From positions 30,765,577 to 30,829,576 of the forward strand of contig CM066913.1 in assembly GCA_033964015.1 (NCBI GenBank): DNA of 64,000 nucleotides, read 5' to 3'. The position numbers and the translations under genes were made by a program. The notes below the pieces were generated by a model, which searched no databases, was not told the origin of the DNA, and saw nothing but the letters and a program-made list of their open reading frames with translations. How positions within the stretch are numbered: the stretch's first letter is position 1; each line of letters begins with the position of its first letter. Positions 49,401-61,400 of this stretch are shown piece after piece. Origin of the DNA: Scolanthus callimorphus. Its lineage: Eukaryota > Cnidaria > Anthozoa > Actiniaria > Edwardsiidae.

Positions 49401-52400
49401 TTTCGTTCCAGGCGTTCAGCGAGGAATACCTGAGACGCTCCCTTAAAACAATCATCACTTACGCAGAGTCTGATCATGAACTGAAGAACACGACTTTCCC
49501 CGAACAGGTGATTAGTACTTGATAATTCTTCTGTAAGGATTATGCTTGCCGCTATGGACGTTGCTATTGCTCGGGTCGTGTTTCGGAAAGCCAGGACGTA
49601 AGAAAGTGCCTTCCTTTTCTTCCCAAGGTCCGAAATTAACTTTTGAAAGAGGTCAACATCCAGAAGCGTCCAGAGAAAATTGTGATTGCCTCCACATCCC
49701 ACCCAAAACAGGCCAATAGACCAATTTCGATATATTAAAATTCTTACTTGAGTCCGAGCTTCATAGGAATAACACAAAAGAAATCGCATCGTCATCGAAA
49801 ACTGAATAATTTATTTCTTTTGTTTATTCCTATGAGCCTCGTATCCAAGTTTGAATTTTAAAATATCGAAATTGGTCTATTAGGACTATTTATCCACGTT
49901 TCAGCCATTCTTTACTCGGCTGATGCAATGTATTTTGTTTATCGCTCCGGTTGGATTCTGACATCTTTGTAAGAGCCCAAAATTTGATGGTCTGTAGCAT
50001 GGTCGTAGTAATCAGTATATTCAAGATGGCAGACGTAATCTGTATATTCAAGATGGCAGACGGATCGAATAAGAATGCAATTTTATGCTGTTTTGTTTTC
50101 CTTTATCTTGTTATAAACAGAGGTTACCATTGATTTCTTTATTTCTTAAAAGAAACATTTTCAAAAACGGTCGTCAGCCGCCCTTTAATTTCGGACCCTG
50201 CTACCCTTTTGTTGTTTGTGTTCTCAGGTGCGAGAGCTGGTCTTCAACCTTCACATGATCTTATCGGACACAGTCAAGATGAAGGAGTTCCAGGAGGTAG
50301 GTTTTTAGAGCCAGTCAATCCACCAGAATGTCTCTTTTCCGCGTTTGTCCCCATGGGGTTCCCTGTGTTGCGATTTCTGCCGCCGTGCGTCGCGATGGAA
50401 ACAAACAAACGTTGCGCCGGAAGCCAGTTGAGTGCTCCAGGCGGAACAGAGAAAAACCATGATTGGCTAAAGGCCGGTTTACACTTGCGATTTTTGTTGC
50501 ATTTTGTCGCGGCGATTTTTCTCGCGCGTGTTGCAATTCCAACTCTCTAGTGTAAACGAGATGCAAATCCGGCGCGATGTATGTGCTCTCTCTTCTTCAA
50601 ATCGCATCAAGTTGCAAAGAGTTTCGAACATGTTTGAAATCTCCGCGACATCACGCGACAAAATTTGCGGTCGGTCGCGCCGAATTGCATCTAGTTTACA
50701 TTAGCAATTTTGAGTTGACGTGATCGTGCGACTCGCGCGACAACTCGCGCGACAAAAATTGCTAGTGTAAACGGGCCTTAAGATGGTTTTACTGACGGAA
50801 GAGCTGATGTGCTACGCGAGGCAGGCAACGTGGATCGATTCCTTGGGTGTTTTATAGAAACTGCGTGCAGTCCTTAGTTGGCGAACGTCCGTAAACAACA
50901 AGAGAACAATCGTCTTTGCTACGCGCGCCAGGAGTACCTACACGCCTTATGCTGGTGTCCATTCACGCTCAGCGCACCAAGGGGACTCACTGTTGTCCAC
51001 AGCCTCTTATTTCTGCGGTTCACTGAGTAGAAACTGGACACCCACACAAGGCGCGTAGGCGAATTAAAGCGCGCGTAGAACAGACGCTTCTCTTGTATTT
51101 ACGGGTGATCGCCAAATCGTGTTTCTAGATGTTCCAAGGCAATCCAAGGTACGGTTGAAAAAAGCGTTACGTCTTCGCCCCTTCCTTGTCTGATCCACAA
51201 CTTATAAATGAACAGGGTTCGTACGGCTCCTGGAATACCTGGAAAGTTCCGGATTTCTATTTTACTCCTGGAAAGTCCTCGAAACCCCTGGATTTCTATT
51301 TTACTCCTGGAAAGTCCTTGAAACTCCTGGATTTCTATTTTACTCCTGGAAAGTCCTTGAAACCCCTGGATTTCTATTTTACTCCTGGAAAGTCCTCGAA
51401 ACCCCTGGATTTCTATTTTACTCCTGGAAAGTCCTTGAAACTCCTGGATTTCTATTTTACTCCTGGAAAGTCCTTGAAACTCCTGGGTTTCTATTTTACT
51501 CCTGGAAAGTCCTTGAAACTCCTGGATTTCTATTTTACTCCTGGAAAGTCCTTGAAACTCCTGGATTTCTATTTTACTCCTGGAAAGTCCTTGAAACTCC
51601 TGGATTTCTATTTTACTCCTGGAAAGTCCTTGAAACCCCTGGATTTCTATTTTACTCCTGGAAAGTGCTTGAAACTCCTGGATTTCTATTTTACTCCTGG
51701 AAAGTCCTTGAAACTCCTGGATTTCTATTTACTCCTGGAAAGTCCTTGAAACTCCTGGATTTCTATTTTACTCCTGGAAAGTCCTTGAAACCCCTGGATT
51801 TCTATTTTACTCCTGGAAAGTCCTTGAGACTCCTGGATTTCTATTTTACTCCTGGAAAGTCCTTGAAACTCCTGGATTTCTATTTTACTCCTGGAAAGTC
51901 CTTGAAACCCCTGGATTTCTATTTTACTCCTGGGAAGTCCTTGAAACCCCTGGATTTCTATTTTACTCCTGGAAAGTCCTTGAAACCCCTGGATTTCTAT
52001 TTTACTCCTGGAAAGTCCTTGAAACCCCTGGATTTCTATTTTACTCCTGGAAAGTCCTTGAAACCCCTGGATTTCTATTTTACTCCTGGAAAGTCCTTGA
52101 AACTCCTGGATTTCTATTTTACTCCTGGAAAGTCCTTGAAACTCCTGGGTTTCTATTTTACTCCTGGAAAGTCCTTGAAACTCCTGGGTTTCTATTTTAC
52201 TCCTGGAAAGTCCTTGAAACCCCTGATTTCTATTTTACTCCTGGAAAGTCCTTGAAACCCCTGGATTTCTATTTTACTCCTGGAAAGTCCTTGAAACCCC
52301 TGGATTTCTATTTTACTCCTGGAAAGTCCTTGAAACTCCTGGATTTCTATTTTACTCCTGGAAAGTCCTTGAAACTCCTGGATTTCTATTTTACTCCTGG

Positions 52401-55400
52401 AAAGTCCTTGAAACTCCTGGATTTCTATTTTACTCCTGGAAAGTCCTTGAAACTCCTGGAATAATGAAACAAATTCATCATTCAAAATCGTTTTCAAGCT
52501 TGAAACATTATCGAAAATGGACTGACAAGGCTGAAAGTTATCCTGGAAAACTCCTAGAAAAATTCCGAAAAAACTGGATTTTTTTTTCAATTTCTGAGCG
52601 TACGAGCCCTGAATAAAAGAAATAAACAAATTCGTTGAATATTTGTTTCTTCAGGATCCAGAAATGCTGCTAGACCTCATGTATCGAATTGCCAAAGGGT
52701 TAGTATTGACGTTCTTGTTATGGAGTTATTGCTACAGCAGATTTCAGAAAAGTGTCGAAACTAATCAGAAACGAATTCAACAACTGACCAGACAAGGGAC
52801 ATTATTATATAGCTCGTGTTTATTCGATCAAAGCGCGCTCTCTGATTGGTTCTATCATGGTCACGTGGTAAAGTACAAACTCAATGTAGCCCGCGCGGGC
52901 GACATCACTAGAGCGAGAAATTCAGGCGGCAGACTATTTTTACACCGAATTTTCTTTTTGCTATATAATAAAACACTAATGACTGCACCCTTCTGAAATA
53001 GCGAGTTTTGTTTTCACTCGGGAGCAGTCATTAATTGACAATGTAAGTCATGACCCAAGGAAACAAGAGACACTGTGTTTAGTTTTTTCGCACTATCATT
53101 GGCTGGCTATAACAAAGATCAAAGATCTCAACATCTGAAATGCGCTCTTATCAGAAATGTAACTAATTGTTTTAAATCGTCTGGGTGATTGTAGTCCTGC
53201 TGTTGGTGTTGTCTAAAGTTTCGACAACCTGAGCGGAAGTCATCTTCATAGTCAAGTGAAGTCAAATACGTCACTTGACTCTCTGAAGACTTAACTTCCG
53301 CTAAGGTTGTCGAAACGTCAGTCCCAACAACAGTCCTTTCGGAACTACTCTCAACCGGACGGTAATACTACTATGAACATTGAACACTTGGGTTCAGACC
53401 ATTAAATTTAATATACATATATATCTTCGCCTTCTTAGGTACCAGAACTCGCCAGATCTGAGACTCACGTGGTTAAACAACATGGCCGCTAAGCACTGCG
53501 AGGTAAATCACAGGCCCATGTGTCATCCCGTTTCCATCCCTTCTCCAGACATTCCGCCCGCTAGACCGAGTATTCTGTGATCTCTAAAGTGTAAACCAAT
53601 TACATTTTTCGTGGTAAAGTAGAAGATGACGATCAAGATCAGGTTTTAGGGTGCAACACGGTGACCAACCGGTTGTCAATGGCGACTATAGATTTAAGTC
53701 GCCAAAAGTGCGACCGGCGACCTGCCCGTCTATGATGTAGGTGTTCCGATAATTTCATACTAAATTCCAGGCAAAATATTGCCGTCTATTTGCTCATGTC
53801 TAAAAGGAAAGAAAATGTAAAGAAAGATGTACATGCAAATTATGTTTTGGCGACAACGTGCGATTTTGCGAGTAGAATTGTACACTTGACAATCGCCTGG
53901 TTGTAGTACTGAATTGTAATAGAAGATTTGAACCTTCAATCTTCGTTTGACTCCTTTTCCATGTCACACTCGACGTTTTCTTCGCAGGTTTAGACTCCAA
54001 GTCTAATGTCACCCATGCACTATTTCTTACAGCTCAAAAATGACGTAGAGGCCGCCCTCTGCACGGTTCACGCGGCAGGACTGGTATCTGAGTACCTGAG
54101 CATGATGGAGGATAAGCCCTTCCTTCCTGTTGGGTGTGTCGCCTTCGAGAAAATCTCACCTAACGTGCTAGAGGAGAGCGCTGTCTCTGACGATGTTGTC
54201 TCGCCGGTATGCTAATTAGACTATCTGTCTGTGTCTGTCTCACTGTCTTGTTTATCTGCTGTCTGTTTCTGTCGGTGTGTCTATGTCTTTTTGGTTTGTC
54301 TGTCTGTGTAGTCTGTTTGTTTGACTGTCTAGTTTGTCTGTCTAGTTTGTCTGTCTGTCTAGTCTGTCTATCTGTCTAGCTTGTCTGTCTGTCATAGTTT
54401 GTCTGTGTCTGTCTGTCTAGTTTGTTCGCTGTCTAGTTTGTCTGTCTGTCGTAGTTTGTTTGTCTGTCATAGTTTGTCTGTGTCTGTCTGTCTAGTTTGT
54501 TTGTCTGTCTGGGCATGTCTGTCTATTTTGTCTGTCTAGTTAGCCAGTGTCTGTCTGTCTAGTTTGTCTGACATTGTCTGTCTGTGTGTCCATCTCGTCC
54601 CTACATCCTTTCTGCCTTTCTGCTCGCCTCTGTCAGACATACTTCAGCTTAGAAGCAGGAGGCACGCGGAGATCAGTTCGAACGAATGCTTCACGGCTCA
54701 CTTGGTCTGAGATGGGTTCTAGTAACCGATTTGTCAACTGCAGCCGAAGCTCTCCTAAGAGACCACTTCGGGGAAAAATTTGTGGTCGATAACGGAGCTG
54801 ATTTCTGTAAAGCTGATGCATTGTATCTGTATCAGCTGTAAAAACTATTCAACATTTTTGTCATTCAGCGAAAATACCTGACACTGTGTTGTTCATGTGA
54901 TTTGACCAGGACGAAGAAGGCATTTGCACAGGTAAAGCATTCACTGAGAATGGCTTGATAAGTCTGCTCGAGACGGCCGCTACAAAGTTCATGGATGCGC
55001 AGATGTACGAGTGCGTGAATGAGGTGTACAAGTTAATGATCCCGATCCTGGAGGCTCGCCGCCAATACGAGACACTCGCTTGGGTACACAGCAAGGTCAG
55101 CGAGGCCTTCAAGAAGATCAAACAAACGGTGAGAATCAAATCTAAGGGCCGTCCACATTAACGCGTTTTCGTTTGAATCCGTATACTTTTTGATACGTCC
55201 ACACTAACACGCTGATCGTTTCATCGAATCAGTATAAGTTTGAAAACGCTCTCGAAAGTGAATAAAAACGAATCCGTATTCATATCGTTTTAGTGTGGAC
55301 GGTCGAATCCGGATAAAGATGAAAACGATGACGTCAACTGTACCATTAATTTGAGACTGTCCTTGCACACGCCAACACCAAATAAAAGCTGATCGCTTTT

Positions 55401-58400
55401 TGTGTAGCTAAATTTTCCGAATCTCCCGTTCACACTAACACACTGCGAATCCGTATAAGTTTGAAAGACGAATACTTTTGAAAACGCGTTAGTGTGGGCA
55501 GGGCCTAAATAACTTGTGAATTTAATAAACCTCTTCCATAACGGCCGCCGCTCCTTTACGGAGCTTGGGTATACAGCAAGGTCAGCGAAGCCTTCAAGAA
55601 GATCAAACAACCGGCAAGAATCAAAGTAAACGAAAATACAAAACATTTTCGACATTAATCTAAAACCCTCTCTTTATTTCGCCGATAGGAAGGTAAACGT
55701 ATGATGGGTACATATTTCCGTGTTGGCTTCTACGGCTCCAAGTTTGGTGACTTAGACGGCGAAGAGTACGTGTACAAAGAACCCGCCATTACTAAGCTGC
55801 CGGAGATATCCCACCGCTTACAGGTCAGTAAAACTTACGAGCTCTAGGGTTCTTTCCCTGGCCAAGGTAATACATTTAAAGCCTAGTTTCCATATAGTCT
55901 TATCTGTCGCATCAGTCAACCGTGAAACAAAAGAATAATTCCAATTTCCATTATTTCACGGTCGACTGATGAGACAGATAAGACTATATGGAAACCAGGC
56001 CTAACAGGGTGTTCACACTCGTCAAGTAAACATATTTCATTATATAAAATACTCAACTCTTTAACTTTAAACCTCAGTTGCAATTTGGTACAAATGTCAC
56101 CGCAGTAGATACTATTAGAGGCGAACAATACATTGGCAGTTGTGATGTTTCACAGGAGGTGCAAATGGACGATAAATTTTGAAACATGTTTAGTCTGAAC
56201 ATGTTTCGATGTTAATGGTTTTAGAGAGTTTTAGGAAGCTTTTTCGCTACTCACTCTATATTTAACAATTAGACCTCGAGCCCGAAAGGGCTACGGGCCA
56301 GTAGCCCATGAGGCCGCAGGCCAAATGGGCTATTGACCCGTGGCCCTTCAGGGCGAGAGGTCTAATTGTTTTAGTATCACCCAACTAGTTGGACAGAAAG
56401 GTGAAAATTTGTCTAAAAATCACCAGAAACCTCGAAAAACGAGAAGCGACCGCCATTGTTTCATGTTCAAAATCGGGGCTTTCGCTTCTAGAGGTCTGTT
56501 GAAAATAGTGTTCCCTAGTAGCGTAGCCAATCAAAATGCAGCATTGGCAATAGTCCACTAGTTGGGTGATACTAATACGTGATAGACAGTGAGTAACGAA
56601 GCCAATCAGATTGCAGGATTCGTGATAGTATGCGAGTGGATTTCTACTAAATTTGGATACTTTGCCTCGGCTGTTCAAAGCTTTGAATCCCTGTCTAGCA
56701 AAGCTTGATTGAATACCATTTGTTTTTTTGGCGCGCGGGATTTTATGTGTCGCGGAAAGAAATCCTTTCACTTCTTCCCCATCGTGCCACAGGAATCCCG
56801 CGCGCAAAAAAAAAATATCAGAAAAAAACCCACTGGAAAGCCGGCTAGCAGGCTAACAATAGCATTAAGCGAAATACTTCTTTTCAATAGGCTTTTTACG
56901 GGGAAAAACTTGGCGAGGAATTCGTAGAAGTGATCAAGGATTCGAATGCGGTGGATCGGGAGAAGCTCGATCCGAATATCGCGTACATTCAGCTGACGTA
57001 CGTGGAGCCGTACTTTGACGAGTACGAGATGAAGGATCGGGTGACCTACTTCGACAAGAACTACAATCTACGTGAGTACAACTTGATGATAATGAACTAC
57101 CAACTTTACTGCGATTTTCATAATTCTGATAACTCCCACCATAGTTGATAGAGGGGAATGGTTAGGAAACCTGACACCCTTTTATTGTACTACCTCTTTG
57201 TTCACTTTTTCAGAGGAATCCTTTTGTTTGTGCAGGGTCACGGTACATAAGTACCAAATTTCAGCCAGTAAGATTCAGTGTACAACCAGACATGCATGTA
57301 TTAGATGAGCACGAAACAGAATTGCTCAGGGTCAATATATACACTTAATGACTGCTCTCGAGGGAAGTTTTGTTTTCCCGAGAATCTCGATGGGCTACAT
57401 TGAGTTTGTACCTTACCACGTGACCATGATAGAACCAATCAGAGCGCACGCTTTGATCGAATAAACACGAGCTATATAATGACACGTGATAGCCCATATC
57501 CAGCCCACACTATTGGAGTGTTCCGCGTAAGAACGTTAGAGATGCAAATGAGCAAACCTTTTGTTCTGGTTGAATCAATTGGAAACAAACGGCTCGCTTC
57601 ATTTGCATCTCTAACGTTCTTACGCGGAACAACACAATGTGTTGACCCTTTGAAGTTTGCCGGGCTTCCCAACCATTCCACTCCATTAGAGCAGATTTCA
57701 GATGACCGTCGTGAAAGTAAACGCAATTGTGCAATCACTAGCCAATCAGAAACAAGAGTAATTACAACTTACTGCTGAATGGTTTCCAGCCCAGCCAATC
57801 AGGAGCCGAACCAATTGGCTAGTAATTCCTTGCTTGTAATTAGTTCGCAATTTGATTGGTTGATAGAAATAAGCAGCCAATGAGAAAGCAAAACCAATTG
57901 CAAACATGACGGTCATGTGAAATCCGCTCTAACTATGCTCCCACTTTACATTTCAAAACGTCAAACTGGGTTTTGGCTTCCGTCAATCAAACCTTTTAAG
58001 ACAGGCGCGTGGATTTTCTAAAAGTTTCTTTTGCATTTTATTGTGGAAAATTTGTTTTTGAAGCCTAGTCCTTATCACTTCAAAAATAAACATCAAAGCC
58101 TGCGGGAAATTGCCCAGAGCTGTTCACTCGTTCGATTGACGGAAGCCAGCCATAACGTGGTTTGTTAGTTGGAGTAGAGTTCGCAGAATTACGAAAAATG
58201 GCAGTAAGGGCCTCAGTCAGCCAGTCCTTTGTTGTTGTTTACAATATTCTCGAAAATAATTTCAAAATAATTTCAATATTCTCGAAAATAATTTCAAAAT
58301 AATACTCTCTTAAATGAAGGTTAATGCTTAATTTACTAAATTCAATCGAAAATATCGCACTACATTACCTAAATCAGCCGACGGAAATGGATGCTTTCTC

Positions 58401-61400
58401 TGGCCGCTGACAAAATGGTGGCTGACAGAGGTTCTTTTGCACGACACCGCGCCACAGGACACCCGCGATTAGAAGACAGTATTATTTTAATCAGGAAATA
58501 AAAAGAGCCTGTTGATATGCCATCCATCCATTCTCTCGTCCGTTTTTTCACATCATATTCTATTGCGTTACAGGTCGATTCCTCTATGTCACGCCATTCA
58601 CGCCAAGTGGCAAGGCCCGCGGTGACCTTGGTAATCAGTACAAGCGAAAGACCATACTGACAGTAGCGAACTCCTTCCCGTACGTCAAAACACGAGTTAG
58701 CGTCATGCACAGGGAGCAGGTATGGAATACTATACACTTAATGACTGCTTCCGAGGGAAACAGCGAGTTTTGTTTCCCCGAGAATCTCGATGTTTCCCGA
58801 GACGAAGTCGAGGGAAACATCGAGATTCGAGGGAAACCAAAACTCGCTGTTTCCCGAGGGTGCAGTCATTAAGTGTTTTATTATATGGCAAAAAGAAAAT
58901 ACGGTAAACATGGGTAAAAAAAGTCCGCCGAAATTTCTCGCTATAGCGATGTCGCCCGCGCGGGCAATAATTTTTTAATTGTAGCCCGCGCGGGCTACAT
59001 TGAATTTGTAGCCCGCCACGTGACCATGATAGAACCAATCAGAGCGCGCGCTTTGATCGAATAAACACGAGCTATATAATAAATACTAGTTATACAATGC
59101 TTTCGATACTGTAGAATATCCCACGCGTCGCTTATGCTAAGAAAATACAAGTGACAAGTAGAATGTTCTGCAGTATGCCATGAGAATTCATTGTATAACT
59201 ATTTTATACCATGCTACAGAAAATTAAAGGCAATGTTTTTCGTAAATGCAGTGCACGAAGGTTGAGTGGAATACTGCCAATATACAACGCCATTCCTGCA
59301 TTCTGATTGGCTGTATTTTCTGTGGCGTGGTATACAACTTGGTTTTATCAAATTGGGTTTAACGCAAGAGTCCATTACTAAGACCCCGTCCACACTACAC
59401 CGTTTTCAAACGAAAACGGATACTTTTTGCTCAGTTTTCAAAAAGGTTTGCGTCCACACTTATCGTTTTTGTATCGTTTTCGCGCGTCCACACTGCAACG
59501 CGCAACGCACTTATACACTGCAACGCTCTTATGCATTCAGTGCACATGCTCAAATAAGGAAAACGCATGCGCATTTCGATCTGTCGGCCCCCGAAATTGG
59601 TCGGGTTTGCTATAGTGACGTCATCGTTTTCAGATAGCATCGTTTTCACCCGTCCACACTAGAAAACAGTGTTTTCAAACAGCTCTGTTTTCAAATCGCT
59701 CCACTCTGGAGAGCGTTTTCGGTTTGATCCGTTTTCGGTGATCGTTTTCGGCGTTGTAGTGTTGACGATAGCCGTATCCGGAGCAAAAAGTACGTTTTCG
59801 TTTGAAAACGGTGTAGTGTGGACTGGGTCTAAGAGTAAGAATCTCCCATATCAGGTCCCTCCCCATCAGTGTCTAAAAAGTGTCTATTTTCAGAAACACA
59901 TTTTTCCGTAAAATTGAACAGAGACCCTGTGACCGATGGACGTGAAGAATAGTTTTTTACAAGAGTTTTAGATGAACTGTTCCTGATATTTAATCGCATG
60001 CATATCAGGTCAAGACCCGATACCGTAGAATATCTCGTTCCTGATTGGCTGACGAACTCAAGTGGGATGATAAAATCAGAAACACCCCAAAACTGTCTGA
60101 TACTTAAAAAAAAAAAACATTAAAACAAGGCTCGATTTGTTTGTGTCAGATTGTGCTCAGTCCGATTGAGGTTGCTATCGAAGACATGCAGAACAGAACG
60201 AAAGAGTTATTGAACGCCACGCATACCAAGAATCCAGACGCCAAAATGTTGCAGATGGTTCTACAGGGGTCCATTGGTACTACTGTTAATCAGGTAGCAT
60301 CAGCTCTTCATTTCTCAGGTTCCGCAAGAGACTGTCCTCGTGTTATTACATTATATTGGGACTTACTTTATAATACGTTTGAGTCAAACCCCGCTTGTAG
60401 TCTGTTGAAAATGCTGCAGGCTATTGATCTAATAACAGGCTATAAAAAGATGATCAGCTGTGAAAAGTGCTTTTTACAAGCAAAATTAACCTATTAGTCG
60501 GTTTTACTAAAAAAATATATGCCCCTCTCCTCAAAATCGAGTAATGTGTGACCAAAACACTGGTTACCAAAAAGTAGGAACTTATTGGGTTTATTTGAGC
60601 ATCCTTGTGCCTCTGGTGCACACTTGCGACATAACGACATAAGAAAAATATCACGCGAACAAAATTTAGTGCTTTCCAAACTTTGAAGTCCACAAAAAAT
60701 AACATAAGATTGCTTTCGTGAAGTAATCTAATGATGATCTATGGAAAATACTGATTATTTCAGTTATTTTTCCCATGCTTTTTTCGTTGCAACATAACTT
60801 TTTTATGTCGTTAGTGTGCACCAGGCTTAACATCAAGAAATTGCAAATATCTCTCTTAATAGCTTATTCGGCCCTCGACCTCATGGGCTATAGACGGACT
60901 CGAGGAATAATTGTTGGATATTTTCAGGGTCCGTTGGAGATAGCCCTCGTGTTTCTGTATGCTGATGGAAACCTTGATGATGACGTTGACGATGAACCGC
61001 AGAACTTTAATCGCCATCATCACAAATTACGGCTGTCATTCAAAGAATTCATGAAAAGGTTGGTCTACCCTCTATGGCATGAATGCCGGATTTGTCATCT
61101 TGGCTGACTAGGGCTCTTAAAAAGCTCCATTCCACATTAAGATTAAGACTAACCAAAACGCTGCACCAAATTTGTTTTGGCTTCACCTAAAAAAAGAATA
61201 TATATATTCATCTGTGTAATAGTTATGAATTTTATTCTATTAAAGGTCTTCCAGAATATTCTTAATAACCCACTTGGTGTTATATTGACAAACAAGGCGA
61301 CTATCTTAATCCTGTTTTTGGTTGTAGGTGTGCCGACGCCCTTCAGATTAATAAACACCTTATCAAGTCAGATCAGCGCGACTATCAGAAGGAATTAGAG

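Noticed and set aside
51186..52464. Long frames of [10 protein letters not shown] repeats
   Set aside because: They come from the 39-bp tandem unit inside a TIR element within an intron. Single-base slips break them into pieces, and no start context or domain supports translation.
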